Below, one piece after another: positions 1 to 11,280 of a stretch of DNA of 64,000 nt. The stretch covers positions 1-64,000 of the forward strand of contig NZ_PENS01000007.1 in assembly GCF_003144325.1 (NCBI RefSeq), written 5' to 3'. The DNA comes from Proteus terrae. Lineage in GTDB: Bacteria; Pseudomonadota; Gammaproteobacteria; Enterobacterales; Enterobacteriaceae. Numbering within the stretch: the first letter of the stretch is position 1; the number at the start of each line of letters is the position of its first letter. Below the pieces are notes generated by a model. It did not search any database and was not told the DNA's origin. It was given only the letters and a program-made list of their open reading frames with translations. The translations under genes were made by a program, and so were the position numbers.

Positions 1-26
1 ATTACGTTATTCCTCTGAAGAGTCAA
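1..26 (-). promoter_or_regulatory. rRNA operon promoter P2 (cut by window edge)
   Basis: The minus strand has a TTGACT -35 at 21-26. A 16-bp spacer then leads to TAAT at the window edge, so the -10 is truncated. It lies about 85 bp downstream of P1, the usual tandem P1-P2 arrangement of rrn operons. The 16S gene itself would lie outside the window. Confidence 0.7.
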
Positions 27-105
27 GAGTTTTTTCAAACTTTTTTCTTTTCTCTTCGCTGTCCTTCGTGGCTGTTGTCAGCTCATCGTCGGTCAGTGGA
101 TGCGC

Positions 106-133
106 ATTATAGGGAGTTCCCGGATTAGCGCAA
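106..133 (-). promoter_or_regulatory. rRNA operon promoter P1
   Basis: On the minus strand a TTGCGC -35 (128-133), a 16-bp spacer and a TATAAT -10 (106-111) are followed by the GC-rich discriminator GCGC. This is the layout of enterobacterial rrn P1 promoters. An AT-rich block at about 135-180 could be an UP element. The promoter fires leftward out of the window, away from hemG. That matches E. coli, where rrnA lies just downstream of hemG. Confidence 0.85.
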
Positions 134-211
134 GTGTTTTTTTTAAAATAATTTTCTGTTCGTTCAAAACTCCAACAAGACGTATAAAAACCCCACAGTA
201 AAGTTTAAATA

Positions 212-742
212 TCACTCAATTTTGGCAAAATACGTCGCAAATTCGCTTACTTTATTCCAATCCGTATATTCAATTTCTTTTGTTGGATCAGTTTCGCCTT
301 TAGTCATCTTCATAATTAACTGGATCATGACTCTATCAATCCATTTATAACGAGGATAATAAAGAGCACCGGCAAATACACCTGTTAAGGTTGGCTTCCA
401 AGGCGTCTTATCTAAGAACTTACGTATATAGGAATTAGTCTCTGGTGTATTCTTCTCAGCTTTTCTTGCCGTAAGATTAACGCCAAAGAATGCTGACGGC
501 ATATTATTTAACTGTGTAAGATGGCGAGTAATAAATTTATCGAGGACTTTATTAAAATAACCATAGCGGACAGAAGCGCCGACTAAGACTTTACTATAAG
601 CAGACAAATTTAAACTCTGCTGAACAGAGGTTAAATCTCTCACATCACATTCATGACCATGTTGCCTTAATTCATTCGCAATTTGCATCATTATCTTTTT
701 AGTTTGACCATCGGTACTACAATACAGCAATAGTGCGCTCAT
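212..742 (-). CDS. hemG: Menaquinone-dependent protoporphyrinogen IX dehydrogenase HemG
   Basis: Oxidises protoporphyrinogen IX to protoporphyrin IX in haem synthesis, passing electrons through FMN to quinones at the inner membrane. The 176-residue protein is a long-chain flavodoxin. Its FMN phosphate loop is LLYCSTDGQT at residues 5-14, and a second flavin-contact segment around residues 54-67 contains VGASVRYG. Length is close to E. coli HemG. The ATG is preceded by AAGGAGT at good spacing. It is the last gene of pepQ-yigZ-trkH-hemG, 20 nt after trkH, and is followed by rrn promoters as in E. coli. Confidence 0.93.
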   Translation of the reverse strand: MSALLLYCSTDGQTKKIMMQIANELRQHGHECDVRDLTSVQQSLNLSAYSKVLVGASVRYGYFNKVLDKFITRHLTQLNNMPSAFFGVNLTARKAEKNTPETNSYIRKFLDKTPWKPTLTGVFAGALYYPRYKWIDRVMIQLIMKMTKGETDPTKEIEYTDWNKVSEFATYFAKIE

Positions 743-762
743 ACATTACTCCTTGTATTAGG

Positions 763-2214
763 TTAATCACGCCAAAACGTTGGGGTAAATAAAACCAATA
801 GTGTGAAAACTTCTAGTCGTCCAAATAGCATTGTCACGACAAGTATCCATTTTGCAGCTGGATTCATTGTCGTGAAGTTGTCAGCGACAATACCTAATCC
901 AGGGCCAAGATTATTTAATGTGGTTGCAATAGCAGAAAATGCAGAAAATTCATCAACACCTGTCGCTATCAACAACATTAAGCTAATAATAAATACCAAC
1001 GCATAAGCAGAGAAGAATCCCCACACGGCTTCAATAATGCGTTCAGGTAATGCTCGATGACCAAGTTTGATGGTATAAACCGCATTGGGGTGAACAAGAC
1101 GTTTTAATTCACGATTCCCTTGTAGGAATAAAAGCAAGATACGAATGACTTTCAGCCCCCCACCCGTTGATCCTGCACAGCCACCAATAAATGCCGAGCA
1201 TAATAATAGAAGAGGTAAAAATGCAGGCCATTGTGCAAAGCTATCCGTGGCAAAACCTGCCGTTGTCGCCATAGAGACAACTTGGAAAAAAGCCTGATTT
1301 ATAGTTATCCACCCTGTGTCATATACAGAATAAAGCCATAGAATACCGCTACAGATAATGACTAATCCTAATTGAATTGAGATAAACATACGAAATTCAG
1401 GATCACGCCAATAGATATTTAAGCTTCTTCCCGTTAATACGGCAAAGTGCAAACCAAAGTTACAACCAGAGATCAAAAGGAATATACCAATAATGATATT
1501 AATGGTTGGGCTGTTAAAATAACCGATACTGGCATCGTGAGTAGAAAACCCACCAATTGCAATAGTTGAAAAGCTATGAGAAATAGCATCAAACACATCC
1601 ATACCTGCAATCCATAATGCTAAGGCACAAATGATGGTTAATAAGACATAGATAAGCCAAAGTGCTTTCGCTGTTTCTGCAATTCGAGGGCGCATTTTAT
1701 TATCTTTCAATGGCCCTGGCATTTCTGCGCGATATAACTGCATGCCCCCAACACCTAAAAGTGGAAGAATAGCGACAGCTAATACAATGATCCCCATCCC
1801 GCCTAACCATTGGAGCATTTGGCGGTAAAACAAAATAGCTTTAGGTAATGAATCTAGCCCCACAAGCGTCGTGGCACCAGTCGTAGTCAGTCCAGAGAAA
1901 GACTCAAAAAAGGCATCAGTAATAGAAAGGTGAGGTTGTTCAGAAAAGATAAACGGCAATGCCCCTACACTACCCAGTACCGTCCAAAATAAGACAACAA
2001 TAAGAAAGCCTTCTTTAGGCTTAAGCTCACTTTTTTTCTGTCGATTGGGGATCCACAGCATTAATCCAATGATCAATGCAACAATAAATGTTTGGCTAAA
2101 TGCACGCCCTGCACCATCTCGATATATTAATGCGACAATACCGGGAATGATCATCGTGACAGAAAATAAGATAACAAGCAGTCCGACAATACGGGTTATT
2201 GAACGAAAATGCAT
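763..2214 (-). CDS. trkH: Trk potassium uptake channel subunit TrkH
   Basis: Ion-conducting inner-membrane subunit of the Trk K+ uptake system, which works with the NAD-binding regulator TrkA (not in this window). The 483 residues equal the E. coli length. The four pore-loop repeats are visible: TTTGATT (about 110-116), TIAIGGFST (217-225), ATTAGFATDS (316-325) and GGCAGSTGGG (344-353). Each carries the filter glycine. Many hydrophobic helices surround them. The start has AAGGA upstream. It lies 25 nt downstream of yigZ and is probably cotranscribed with it. Confidence 0.95.
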   Translation of the reverse strand: MHFRSITRIVGLLVILFSVTMIIPGIVALIYRDGAGRAFSQTFIVALIIGLMLWIPNRQKKSELKPKEGFLIVVLFWTVLGSVGALPFIFSEQPHLSITDAFFESFSGLTTTGATTLVGLDSLPKAILFYRQMLQWLGGMGIIVLAVAILPLLGVGGMQLYRAEMPGPLKDNKMRPRIAETAKALWLIYVLLTIICALALWIAGMDVFDAISHSFSTIAIGGFSTHDASIGYFNSPTINIIIGIFLLISGCNFGLHFAVLTGRSLNIYWRDPEFRMFISIQLGLVIICSGILWLYSVYDTGWITINQAFFQVVSMATTAGFATDSFAQWPAFLPLLLLCSAFIGGCAGSTGGGLKVIRILLLFLQGNRELKRLVHPNAVYTIKLGHRALPERIIEAVWGFFSAYALVFIISLMLLIATGVDEFSAFSAIATTLNNLGPGLGIVADNFTTMNPAAKWILVVTMLFGRLEVFTLLVLFTPTFWRD

Positions 2215-2239
2215 TTAGCGATTTCCTTGGTAGCAAAGA

Positions 2240-2860
2240 TTATTCATTTTTATCTAACGGGATTAATTGCATACTGCCACGACTTATATCTCGTAGTTTA
2301 ACTTCAACTTCACCGCTATGCACAGCAGGCAATGAAAGTATAAAAGTGACTTTATCAGTATATTCACTTGAAAGTACTTGCCCATGATATTGTTCAACGA
2401 CTTGTTCAAGTAATGAAACAAGTGAATATTCACACGCTACACAAAAACGCAACTGTGGCACTTTCGTTTTTGTTGGCAAAAGCTTTAATGCTTGTTGAAC
2501 GCCACTGCCATAAGCCCTAACTAACCCGCCGGTTCCTAATTTGATCCCACCGAAATACCGAACAACCACTGCGGTAACCTCTCCCATTTCACTCCCTAAA
2601 AGAGGTGCAAGAATAGGTTTTCCCGCAGTACCTGCTGGCTCACCATCATCAGAAAAACCTAACTGTTGTGAGTCATCGGGTCTTCCTGCAACAAAAGCCC
2701 AACAGTGGTGTCGGGCATCAGGAAATTGCTCTTTAATAGACTGGATATAAGCTTTTGCTGCATCAATACCTTCAGTGTGAGCAATAAATGTAATAAAACG
2801 ACTCTTCTTTATTTCTTCACTGAATTCTACGGTTTCAGCGGGGATCAAATATGCTTTCAT
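2240..2860 (-). CDS. yigZ: IMPACT family protein YigZ
   Basis: Member of the YigZ/IMPACT (UPF0029) family, 206 residues against about 205 in E. coli. The conserved segment DDGEPAGTAGKPIL lies in the N-terminal IMPACT domain and is followed by VVVRYFGGIKLGTGGL. The C-terminal part matches the small ferredoxin-like domain of the family. Biochemical function is not settled; relatives bind nucleic acids or influence translation. The ATG overlaps the pepQ stop by one base (TGATG), so it is translationally coupled to pepQ. Confidence 0.9.
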   Translation of the reverse strand: MKAYLIPAETVEFSEEIKKSRFITFIAHTEGIDAAKAYIQSIKEQFPDARHHCWAFVAGRPDDSQQLGFSDDGEPAGTAGKPILAPLLGSEMGEVTAVVVRYFGGIKLGTGGLVRAYGSGVQQALKLLPTKTKVPQLRFCVACEYSLVSLLEQVVEQYHGQVLSSEYTDKVTFILSLPAVHSGEVEVKLRDISRGSMQLIPLDKNE

Positions 2861-4194
2861 CAGGCTAAGTGTAAATCTCTGGTCATATTTTCAATTTTGT
2901 TATCGTGGATAATAATATTATCTTCAATACGAATACCACCAAATGGTTTGAAATGTTCAATCAGTTTCCAATTGAAATGAGTACTGTATTTCCCTTCTTT
3001 CCAAGGCGCTAGCAGAGAGTCGATAAAGTAAAACCCAGGTTCAATTGTTAATACCATGCTCGGTTCAACAATACGTGTGCAACGTAAAAATGGATACATT
3101 GCAGGAGCTGCTAAATGGGTTCCTTTATCATCTTGCATAAAACCAGCCGCATCATGAACTTGCAGACCTAAAGCGTGCCCTAAACCATGAGGTAAAAATG
3201 GTGTAGTTAATCCAGCGCTCACCATCTCTTCTTCACTAACACCTTTAACAATGCCGTACTTATTAAGTAATCCAGCAATACGTTGATGCATTTGAACATG
3301 ATATTCAGTATAACGCACACCTGCTTTCATCGTTGCAATCAACGCTTGTTGTGCATCATTCATATCTTTAACTAAAGAAGTAAATTCATGATTTTCTTTT
3401 GCGCTATAAGTACGAGTGATATCGGCTGCGTAACCATTATACTCTGCCCCCGCATCAATAAGGAAACTACGATATTCATCTGGTGATTCATGATCTAACT
3501 TTGTGTAATGCAAAACAGCAGCGTGTTCATTTAAGGCGACAATATTGCCATAAGGTACATCGATATCACGATGACCTGTTGCCATTAAATACGCCATATT
3601 AATATCAAACTCACTTAATCCAGCTTGGAATGCTTCGCGAGCAGCAATATGTCCGTTGACGGCCATTTTTTGTGCTTCACGCATACAAGCTAATTCATAA
3701 CCTGTTTTATAGGCACGATAGTAATGATAATAATTAAGAAGAGATTGATTGTTGATATTATCAATACTCACACCTAATGATTCTGCTCGCTGCGTATTTG
3801 GGCCAATATAAGCAGTATTTTTATTAATATAAGGTGCAAGCTCTTTTTGAATATCATCAACATTTTTAAGATGAATTAACTCAATTTCATGAGTCCAATA
3901 GCTATTTGGTAAAGCTTCAACACTGTGCCAATAGTCAACTGGGGAATAGAACCATAATTTAGGTTTATTAACACCATCCGCTAATAACCAGCAATGTGGT
4001 ACATCGGTCACAGGTACCCATGCTTTAAAATGCGCATTCACTTTAAAAGGATAATCACTGTCATCAAGGAAAACTCGAATAGGTTCACCAGAATGAATTA
4101 ATACAGAATCAAGATGGTGTCTGGATAAAGCATCACGAGTACGATTTTGTAGAGTTTTGATATGTTCTTGGTACAGAGAGAGCAATTTTTCCAT
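2860..4194 (-). CDS. pepQ: Xaa-Pro dipeptidase PepQ
   Basis: Cytoplasmic metallopeptidase (pita-bread fold, M24) that cleaves dipeptides with C-terminal proline. It has 444 residues, against 443 in E. coli. The two-metal ligands are visible: the aspartates in [19 protein letters not shown], the histidine in PHGLGHALG, and the glutamates in LTIEPGFYF and GIRIEDN near the C terminus. First gene of the minus-strand operon leading to hemG. It is divergent from fadB, with the FadR-regulated promoter region in between, as in E. coli. Confidence 0.95.
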   Translation of the reverse strand: MEKLLSLYQEHIKTLQNRTRDALSRHHLDSVLIHSGEPIRVFLDDSDYPFKVNAHFKAWVPVTDVPHCWLLADGVNKPKLWFYSPVDYWHSVEALPNSYWTHEIELIHLKNVDDIQKELAPYINKNTAYIGPNTQRAESLGVSIDNINNQSLLNYYHYYRAYKTGYELACMREAQKMAVNGHIAAREAFQAGLSEFDINMAYLMATGHRDIDVPYGNIVALNEHAAVLHYTKLDHESPDEYRSFLIDAGAEYNGYAADITRTYSAKENHEFTSLVKDMNDAQQALIATMKAGVRYTEYHVQMHQRIAGLLNKYGIVKGVSEEEMVSAGLTTPFLPHGLGHALGLQVHDAAGFMQDDKGTHLAAPAMYPFLRCTRIVEPSMVLTIEPGFYFIDSLLAPWKEGKYSTHFNWKLIEHFKPFGGIRIEDNIIIHDNKIENMTRDLHLA

Positions 4195-4422
4195 TATTAA
4201 TTACCTTATCTTATTCATTGTTAATGATTCAGCTTAACACGCCAACTCTTTTAGTGGCTAACCCCATAACAAAAATAGATTATTACCGATTTATCTCCCT
4301 TCTTTTTAACAAACTAAGCAACAACATAAAATTCAATAAGTTGAATAATTTCACTGTGATCACCCTTGCAGTTTTTTAATCAAATATTTGCATTTATTTA
4401 ACATAGTATTCACACTCTTAAT

Positions 4423-4439
4423 ATCTGGTCATACCAGTC
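4423..4439 (+). promoter_or_regulatory. FadR operator of fadBA
   Basis: The 17-mer ATCTGGTCATACCAGTC is close to the FadR consensus (CTGGT-N-ACCAG core) and to the E. coli fadB operator. It ends 22 bp before the fadB ATG, placing it over the probable transcription start. FadR repression would be relieved by long-chain acyl-CoA. Confidence 0.85.
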
Positions 4440-4461
4440 TATATATTTAGGGAGAATACAA

Positions 4462-6642
4462 ATGCTCTATCAAAGCGAAAATATTCAAGCCGATTGGGTG
4501 AAACAAGGTATTGTTGAACTCATTTTTAACGCCAAAGGTTCTATTAATAAATTAGATACCAAAACGGTTGCGATGCTAAACGAGGCTTTAACGGTATTAG
4601 AAGTAATACCAGGCCTAAAAGGCGTTATCTTGCGTTCAGAAAAACCGGCTTTTATTGTCGGTGCTGATATTACTGAGTTTTTATCCCTTTTTGATGCCCC
4701 TGAAGAAGAATTATCTCAGTGGCTACATTTCTCTAATCAGATTTTTAGTCGACTTGAAGACTTACCTGTTCCTACCGTTTCCGCGATTAATGGCTATGCA
4801 CTTGGCGGTGGCTGCGAGTGCGTACTTGCTACTGATTTTCGTATTGCTTCTCCTGATTTACGTATCGGTTTACCAGAAACGAAACTTGGGATCATGCCGG
4901 GCTTTGGTGGTTCCGTACGCCTTCCTCGTTTGATTGGTGTTGATAACGCATTAGAAATTATTACTGCGGGTAAAGATGTTGATGCTCAAACAGCACTTCA
5001 AAATGGATTAATCCAAGCAATTGTTCCTCTAGAAAATTTAAAAGAAAGTGCTATTTCATTAATTGAGCAAGCAATTGAAGGCAAAATTGATTGGAAAGCG
5101 GCACGTCATCCAAAAATAGCACCATTAAGGCTAACAGAACTTGAACATAAAATGTCTTTCAGTGTAGCTAAAGGTATGGTGATGAAAGTGGCTGGCCCTC
5201 ACTATCCTGCACCTATCACCGCTGTAAAAACTATTGAAAAAGCAGCCTTCCTAAATAGAGATGAGGCACTGGCTCTCGAAACTGAAAACTTTGTTAAGCT
5301 CACACGCACTGATGTTGCAAAAGCCTTAGTCGGTATTTTCCTTAATGATCAGTACGTCAAAAATATCACGAAAAAACGTCATGCCGAATTACCTAAACAG
5401 GCCGCCGTATTAGGTGCTGGGATCATGGGAGGAGGAATATCCTATCAATCAGCCTTAAAAGGTATTCCTGTTGTAATGAAAGACATTAACCCCAAATCCC
5501 TTGAATTGGGTATGAATGAAGCGTTAAGCCTGTTACAAAAACGCCAAGAAAAAGGCCGAATGAGTGCCGTAGATATGGCGAAAACTCTCGCCTCTATTCA
5601 ACCAACACTAAATTATGCCTCTGTTAGTGATGCGGATGTTGTTGTCGAAGCAGTTGTTGAAAATCCCAAAGTAAAGGCAACTGTGCTTGCAGAAACAGAA
5701 GCACTATTAGCTGATAACGCGATCCTTGCTTCCAATACTTCAACCATTCCCATTTCATTACTCGCAAAATCCTTAAAGCGTCCTGAGAATTTCTGTGGAA
5801 TGCACTTCTTTAACCCTGTTCATCGCATGCCATTAGTTGAAATTATTAAAGGCGAAAAAACCAGTGAAGAAACCATTAATCGGATTGTCAGTTACGCCAG
5901 TAAAATGGGCAAAACACCGATTATTGTTAATGATTGTCCCGGCTTCTTTGTAAACCGAGTTCTCTTTCCTTACTTTGCAGGATTCTCTCTCTTACTAAGA
6001 GATGGTGCTGATTTTATTGCTGTTGATAAAGTGATGGAAAAGATATTTGGCTGGCCTATGGGACCTGCATACCTACTTGATGTTGTTGGTATTGATACGG
6101 CAAATCACGCTCAAGCCGTAATGGCTCAAGGTTTCCCTGATAGAATGGGCGCAATTGAGCGAGATACGATTGCCCTTTTATATGAGCAACAGCGATATGG
6201 CCAGAAAAATAATCATGGTTTCTATAATTACTCTGTTGATAAACGAGGTAAAAAACAGAAATCGGTTGATGGTCAAATTCAAACACTTATCCAACAAAAT
6301 GCAGGCAAAACGCAAGAGTTTAGCCAAGACGCAATTATCGCTCGCATGATGATCCCAATGATCAATGAAGTTATCCGTTGTTTAGATGAAGGTATTATTG
6401 CCTCACCAGCAGAAGCTGATATTGCATTAGTTTATGGTTTAGGCTTCCCTCCTTTCCGCGGTGGTGTATTCCGTTACCTTGATACTGTTGGATTAGCGCA
6501 ATTTGTTGCAGATGCACAGCAATACGCATCATTAGGGCCACTTTATCAAATCCCTGAAAGCTTAAAACAAAAAGCACAACGCAATGAAACCTATTATCCA
6601 AAACCCGCAAAAGTAGATGTTAACATCAGAGAACTCGCTTAA
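4462..6642 (+). CDS. fadB: Fatty acid oxidation complex subunit alpha FadB
   Basis: Multifunctional beta-oxidation enzyme: enoyl-CoA hydratase, isomerase, 3-hydroxyacyl-CoA dehydrogenase and epimerase. It has 726 residues, near the usual 729. The N-terminal crotonase domain has [16 protein letters not shown] with its catalytic glutamate. The central Rossmann domain starts with [12 protein letters not shown] (about 315-326) and includes the catalytic-histidine motif [15 protein letters not shown]. The C-terminal dimer domain has GFPPFRGG. The start has AGGGAG upstream. fadA follows 11 nt later, and the pair forms the alpha2-beta2 complex. Confidence 0.97.
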   Translation: MLYQSENIQADWVKQGIVELIFNAKGSINKLDTKTVAMLNEALTVLEVIPGLKGVILRSEKPAFIVGADITEFLSLFDAPEEELSQWLHFSNQIFSRLEDLPVPTVSAINGYALGGGCECVLATDFRIASPDLRIGLPETKLGIMPGFGGSVRLPRLIGVDNALEIITAGKDVDAQTALQNGLIQAIVPLENLKESAISLIEQAIEGKIDWKAARHPKIAPLRLTELEHKMSFSVAKGMVMKVAGPHYPAPITAVKTIEKAAFLNRDEALALETENFVKLTRTDVAKALVGIFLNDQYVKNITKKRHAELPKQAAVLGAGIMGGGISYQSALKGIPVVMKDINPKSLELGMNEALSLLQKRQEKGRMSAVDMAKTLASIQPTLNYASVSDADVVVEAVVENPKVKATVLAETEALLADNAILASNTSTIPISLLAKSLKRPENFCGMHFFNPVHRMPLVEIIKGEKTSEETINRIVSYASKMGKTPIIVNDCPGFFVNRVLFPYFAGFSLLLRDGADFIAVDKVMEKIFGWPMGPAYLLDVVGIDTANHAQAVMAQGFPDRMGAIERDTIALLYEQQRYGQKNNHGFYNYSVDKRGKKQKSVDGQIQTLIQQNAGKTQEFSQDAIIARMMIPMINEVIRCLDEGIIASPAEADIALVYGLGFPPFRGGVFRYLDTVGLAQFVADAQQYASLGPLYQIPESLKQKAQRNETYYPKPAKVDVNIRELA

Positions 6643-6653
6643 GGAGATATGAA

Positions 6654-7817
6654 ATGGAAAAGGTTGTCATAATTGATGGTATTCGTACTCCAATGGGACG
6701 CTCAAAAGGTGGTGCATTTCGCCATGTCAGAGCGGAAAACCTCTCTGCTCACCTGATGCAAGCACTACTAAAACGTAATCCTAATATTAATCCTAATGAT
6801 ATCGGCGATGTGATTTGGGGTTGCGTACAACAAACTTTAGAGCAAGGTTTTAATATTGCTCGTAATGCGGCGTTATTGGCTGAACTTCCACACAAGATTC
6901 CTGCAGTTACAGTTAACCGGTTATGTGGCTCATCAATGCAAGCACTACATGATGGTGCACGCCAAATTATGTTGGGTGATAGTCAAGTAGCATTAATCGG
7001 TGGTGTTGAGCATATGGGTCATGTACCAATGACTTATAATGCGGATTTTAATCCATCACTTAATCTTTCTGTTGCTAAGGCCTCATTTTCAATGGGATTA
7101 ACAGCAGAAATGCTAGCAAAATCATTCCAAATTTCACGCGAAGAACAAGATAAATTTGCTTATCGCTCGCACCATTTAGCAGCTCTTGCAACACAGCAAG
7201 GCTATTTTGATCATGAAATAGTGGCTATCAATGGCCACGATGCAACGGGTAATTTTATCAATGTAAAAAGTGACGAAGTTATTCGTTATAACCCAAGCCT
7301 TGAGGAATTAGCGCAACTTAAGCCTGTATTTGATCCCGCGACTGGTTCTGTCACAGCAGGTAATTCATCTGCGGTCTCTGATGGTGCATCCGCCATGTTT
7401 ATCACCAGTGAACGTTACGCCAAAGAGCATAATTTAAAACCTCGCGCCGTTATTCGTGCTATGGCAGTGACAGGATGTGATCCAGCAATTATGGGTTACG
7501 GCCCTGTTCCTGCAACAGAAATTGCGTTGAAAAAAGCAGGATTAACATTAGGTGATATTGATATTTTTGAACTAAATGAAGCTTTTGCAGCACAATCATT
7601 AGCTTGCATGAAGAAGATGAATTTACTCGATAGTATCGATGACAAAATTAATCTAAATGGCGGAGCAATTGCCTTAGGACATCCTTTAGGTTGTTCAGGA
7701 TCTCGAATAACCACTTCATTATTAAATATTATGGAGCGTAAAGATGCGCAATTTGGCTTAGCCACAATGTGTATTGGATTAGGGCAAGGTATTGCAACGA
7801 TTATAGAACGTGTTTAA
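6654..7817 (+). CDS. fadA: 3-ketoacyl-CoA thiolase FadA
   Basis: Thiolase that splits 3-ketoacyl-CoA into acetyl-CoA and a shortened acyl-CoA, forming a complex with FadB. The 387 residues match E. coli. Catalytic motifs are present: [10 protein letters not shown] with the nucleophilic cysteine near residue 91, [14 protein letters not shown] with the histidine near 343, and MCIGLGQG with the second cysteine near 373. AAGGAGAT precedes the ATG. It is followed by a strong terminator at 7891-7916. Confidence 0.97.
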   Translation: MEKVVIIDGIRTPMGRSKGGAFRHVRAENLSAHLMQALLKRNPNINPNDIGDVIWGCVQQTLEQGFNIARNAALLAELPHKIPAVTVNRLCGSSMQALHDGARQIMLGDSQVALIGGVEHMGHVPMTYNADFNPSLNLSVAKASFSMGLTAEMLAKSFQISREEQDKFAYRSHHLAALATQQGYFDHEIVAINGHDATGNFINVKSDEVIRYNPSLEELAQLKPVFDPATGSVTAGNSSAVSDGASAMFITSERYAKEHNLKPRAVIRAMAVTGCDPAIMGYGPVPATEIALKKAGLTLGDIDIFELNEAFAAQSLACMKKMNLLDSIDDKINLNGGAIALGHPLGCSGSRITTSLLNIMERKDAQFGLATMCIGLGQGIATIIERV

Positions 7818-7890
7818 CTCGGTATCTGTATATCCACGTTCTTATCGTTAGGAAAGTATTCTTTTCGATTGCATGGTTAAAAACCATTTT

Positions 7891-7916
7891 CCCGCCGTCA
7901 GGGGCGGGTTTTTTTT
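7891..7916 (+). terminator. Rho-independent terminator of fadBA
   Basis: A 6-bp GC stem, CCCGCC (7891-7896) with GGCGGG (7903-7908), is followed by eight T residues. It lies 73 bp after fadA and before the convergent fre gene. Confidence 0.9.
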
Positions 7917-7959
7917 ATGGTTTTAAAAACAAAATCGATAATAACGAGGTAAAACGTTA

Positions 7960-8661
7960 TCAGATAAATTCAAAAGCATCGCTAAATAGGCGTGTTTTAT
8001 CTGCATTGCGTTCATTACAAAAACGATCTCTGGCGATTTTGGCCATTTCAAATCGTCCTGCGATGTAAATATCATATTCTGATAAATCACCAAAATCTTC
8101 GCTTATTGCCGTTAATACTGTACCTTTTCGGCCTCGCCATGCTTCATCAGGTTGTTCAACCACGGGGACAACTGTTAAAGAAGTATACAATTCTGATAAT
8201 TCTTGTAATTCATTAAGATCATAGAGATGAACGCTTTCTCTTCCGCCCCAATAAATCGTAATAGGTCGCTGTGGATTTTCAGCTAGTGCAGCCAATAAAA
8301 TTGAGTGGGTATAAGAAAATCCGGTACCGCCAGCAATTAATAATAGAGGCCGTTGACTCTCTTTTTGAAACCACGCATTTCCATGAGGGATATCAATGGT
8401 AAGCTGCTGTTTTTCTAATATCACATCAAGCACAGCCATCGCATAAAGATTGAGTTCAGACGCACCAATATGAAGTTCAATAAAGTCTTTATTTTCAGGT
8501 ATAGATGCAATAGAAAAAGGACGTTTATCACGTTCATCCATAACCGCTAAAAGATATTGCCCAGCCTGAAAATCAAATTCGCCATCGGGTAATAGTCTTA
8601 CCCGATAAACCGTATCTGTCATCGGCTCAACAAGTGAGACTTTACAATTCAGTATTGCCAT
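7960..8661 (-). CDS. fre: NAD(P)H-flavin reductase Fre
   Basis: Reduces free FAD, FMN or riboflavin with NAD(P)H, supplying reduced flavins, for example for ferric iron reduction. The 233 residues equal E. coli Fre. The FAD-contact motif RPFSIAS (about 47-53) and the nucleotide-binding [10 protein letters not shown] (about 110-119) are present. AGAGGAA precedes the ATG. ubiD ends 15 nt upstream, so the two are probably cotranscribed; this neighbourhood also occurs in E. coli. Confidence 0.93.
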   Translation of the reverse strand: MAILNCKVSLVEPMTDTVYRVRLLPDGEFDFQAGQYLLAVMDERDKRPFSIASIPENKDFIELHIGASELNLYAMAVLDVILEKQQLTIDIPHGNAWFQKESQRPLLLIAGGTGFSYTHSILLAALAENPQRPITIYWGGRESVHLYDLNELQELSELYTSLTVVPVVEQPDEAWRGRKGTVLTAISEDFGDLSEYDIYIAGRFEMAKIARDRFCNERNADKTRLFSDAFEFI

Positions 8662-8676
8662 GTTGTTCCTCTGTTA

Positions 8677-10149
8677 TTATTTAAGAATATCGAGCTGTTC
8701 CCAAATAGTATCGACTCGTTGCTTAACTTCATCTGACATCACAATAGGTCTACCCCATTCTCTATCTGTCTCACCCGGCCATTTGTTGGTAGCATCAAGG
8801 CCCATTTTTGATCCTAATCCAGAAACAGGTGAAGCGAAATCGAGATAATCAATAGGTGTATTTTCCATCATAATGGTATCTCTCGCAGGATCCATTCTTG
8901 TTGTGATTGCCCAAATCACATCTTTCCAATCTCTTGCATTGACATCATCATCGCAAACAATCACAAATTTGGTGTACATAAATTGCCGTAAATAAGACCA
9001 AACTCCCATCATTACGCGTTTAGCATGACCTGCATACTGTTTCTTCATTGTCACAACCGCTAAACGGTAAGAACACCCTTCAGGAGGTAGATAAAAATCT
9101 ACAATTTCAGGAAACTGTTTTTGTAAAATCGGAACAAGTACTTCATTTAACGCAACACCTAATACTGCGGGTTCATCAGGCGGACGTCCGGTATATGTTG
9201 AATGATAAATTGCATCTTTACGGCGTGTTAAATGCGTAATGGTAAACACAGGGAAAGAGTCAATCTCATTATAATATCCTGTGTGGTCACCATATGGTCC
9301 TTCTGGGGCTAATTCTCCGGGTTCAATGTAACCTTCAAGAATAATTTCAGCACTTGCTGGTACTTCAAGATCATTTGAAAGACATTTTACAACTTCTGAT
9401 TTATTACCACGCAATAAACCAGCGAATGCATATTCAGATAAGGTATCTGGCACAGGTGTTACCGCACCTAAAATAGTGGCAGGATCTGCCCCTAATGCTA
9501 CGGAAACTGGGAACCGTTCGCCGGGGTGTTTTTGGCACCACTCTTGAAAATCTAAAGCACCACCACGATGCGATAACCAGCGCATAATCACTTTATTTTT
9601 ACCCAGCACTTGCTGACGATAAATGCCTAGGTTTTGGCGCTCTTTCAATGGACCGCGAGTCACCGTTAATCCCCAAGTAATCAAAGGCGCCGCATCTTCA
9701 GGCCAACAATGCATAACAGGGATCTTTGTTAAATCAACATCATCACCTGTTAAAACCACCTCCTGACAAGGGGCTTTATTCAAGCGTTTTGTTGGCATAT
9801 TTAAAACTTGCTTAAATTTAGGTAACTTATCAAAGAGATCACGAAAACCTTTCGGAGGATCAGGCTCTTTTAGAAAAGCTAATAGCTTTCCAACCTCGTG
9901 TAGGGCTTTAACATCATCTTGCCCCATCCCCATTGCTACACGCTCTGGTGTACCAAATAAGTTACAAAGCACTGGCATATCAAACCCTTTAGGGTTTTCA
10001 AACAACAGCGCTGGCCCACCAGCACGTAAAGTTCTGTCCGCTATTTCGGTCATTTCAAGGTAGGGATCTATTTCATAGGTGATACGTTTTAATTCACCTT
10101 TTTCTTCTAATAATGAAAGGAAATCTCTTAAATCGCGGTATTTCATCAT
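8677..10149 (-). CDS. ubiD: 3-octaprenyl-4-hydroxybenzoate carboxy-lyase UbiD
   Basis: Decarboxylates 3-octaprenyl-4-hydroxybenzoate in ubiquinone synthesis, using prenylated FMN made by UbiX. It has 490 residues against 497 in E. coli, with a slightly shorter N terminus. The motif [12 protein letters not shown] and the following active-site region are typical. The start is a double ATG with no clear Shine-Dalgarno, so the first or second methionine may be used. The gene lies between pepE (with its terminator) and fre. Confidence 0.94.
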   Translation of the reverse strand: MMKYRDLRDFLSLLEEKGELKRITYEIDPYLEMTEIADRTLRAGGPALLFENPKGFDMPVLCNLFGTPERVAMGMGQDDVKALHEVGKLLAFLKEPDPPKGFRDLFDKLPKFKQVLNMPTKRLNKAPCQEVVLTGDDVDLTKIPVMHCWPEDAAPLITWGLTVTRGPLKERQNLGIYRQQVLGKNKVIMRWLSHRGGALDFQEWCQKHPGERFPVSVALGADPATILGAVTPVPDTLSEYAFAGLLRGNKSEVVKCLSNDLEVPASAEIILEGYIEPGELAPEGPYGDHTGYYNEIDSFPVFTITHLTRRKDAIYHSTYTGRPPDEPAVLGVALNEVLVPILQKQFPEIVDFYLPPEGCSYRLAVVTMKKQYAGHAKRVMMGVWSYLRQFMYTKFVIVCDDDVNARDWKDVIWAITTRMDPARDTIMMENTPIDYLDFASPVSGLGSKMGLDATNKWPGETDREWGRPIVMSDEVKQRVDTIWEQLDILK

Positions 10150-10175
10150 AATCTTACGAGCCAGTGAGTGAAAGA

Positions 10176-10197
10176 AAAGAGGGCCAATGCCCTCTTT
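10176..10197 (-). terminator. Terminator after pepE
   Basis: A perfect 9-bp stem, AAAGAGGGC (10176-10184) with GCCCTCTTT (10189-10197), has a 4-nt loop. On the minus strand it runs into TTTTCTTTC. It separates pepE from ubiD. Confidence 0.75.
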
Positions 10198-10266
10198 GAG
10201 ACGCTATAAGCTAAACGCATAACTCACTAAAATGCAATGCTTTTTATTTAGTAGCGTTCACTATGG

Positions 10267-10992
10267 TTATAAACAGCGGAATGGAACCCACTCTGAAAGC
10301 AATTTAGTATCAAACTGTTCAGGGAATGTTTTTCCATGTTGGAAGATTTTAAAACCTTCATTTTTAGCGCTGTAATAATGTAATTCTTCACCTTGAATAT
10401 ATAAGTAACTACCTTCACGGATAGCCACAACAATCTCTTCAGGGTTAATGGCGCAAAACTCTGCAATACGCTCATCGCGAGTTTCACCCATATGACCACT
10501 GATAGAAGCATCAATATAATGTGGGTTAATTTGAACAGGGAATAAACCTAATGAAGGCATAATAACAGAAGAGCGTACTGGCATATCATTAGTGGTACGA
10601 ATTGTTGGTGTTGCAACGTTACAACCTGCACTCCAACCAATATAAGGAATATTGCGCTCACGTACTGCACGTTGAATTGGAACAACCAATCCTTTTTCAT
10701 GCAACATTTGGTTTAATAACCAAGTATTACCACCACTGACTAAAATACATTCTGCATTGTTGATTGCATCAACTTCTGAATCAAAATGTTCAATACAAGT
10801 AACTTCAATACCTAACACTTCAGATAAATCACGAGCACGTTGATCATGATCGGAACGAATAACGGCATAGGCAATTAATACAGCAGAACGAATACCGCGT
10901 TTTTTAATCATGCTATCGATATTATCTTTTGCATAACTTAACCAACGTGGATCCCCGGCAATTTTTCCGTTACTTAATAAAAAAACTTCCAT
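10267..10992 (-). CDS. pepE: Alpha-aspartyl dipeptidase PepE
   Basis: Cytoplasmic serine peptidase (S51) that hydrolyses dipeptides with N-terminal aspartate. It has 241 residues, slightly more than the 229 of E. coli. The nucleophile elbow GWSAGCNVA (serine near residue 124), then TIRTTNDMP and NPHYID, match the Ser-Asp-His catalytic region of the family. The glycine-rich SGGNTWLL strand is also present. It stands alone, with its own terminator and a divergent rfaH. Confidence 0.92.
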   Translation of the reverse strand: MEVFLLSNGKIAGDPRWLSYAKDNIDSMIKKRGIRSAVLIAYAVIRSDHDQRARDLSEVLGIEVTCIEHFDSEVDAINNAECILVSGGNTWLLNQMLHEKGLVVPIQRAVRERNIPYIGWSAGCNVATPTIRTTNDMPVRSSVIMPSLGLFPVQINPHYIDASISGHMGETRDERIAEFCAINPEEIVVAIREGSYLYIQGEELHYYSAKNEGFKIFQHGKTFPEQFDTKLLSEWVPFRCL

Positions 10993-11280
10993 TACAGAAC
11001 CTCTTTATAATTATAAACAAAATTCTAAGATAATTATCTTGAAAGCTTTTTCTTGTTTTTACCATCACTTTTTTGTCAACTTGTTACCTCTATCCGAGAT
11101 CCAATTGAAAGTCACAAAAACAAGCCTTTTTATTGCGTATAAACACGGCTTTTTTGTTCTTTTTTCAGTATAAAACCACGTTACTCTATTTTTTATTTAA
11201 TCCTTGATAGATACTGTTACCTTAATTATAAATTTGCTATCATCACTTAAATTAAATTTAACTAACCTATTGTCTCTATT

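Noticed and set aside
10248-10514. 88-codon ORF within pepE
   Set aside because: Shadow of the well-supported pepE reading frame.
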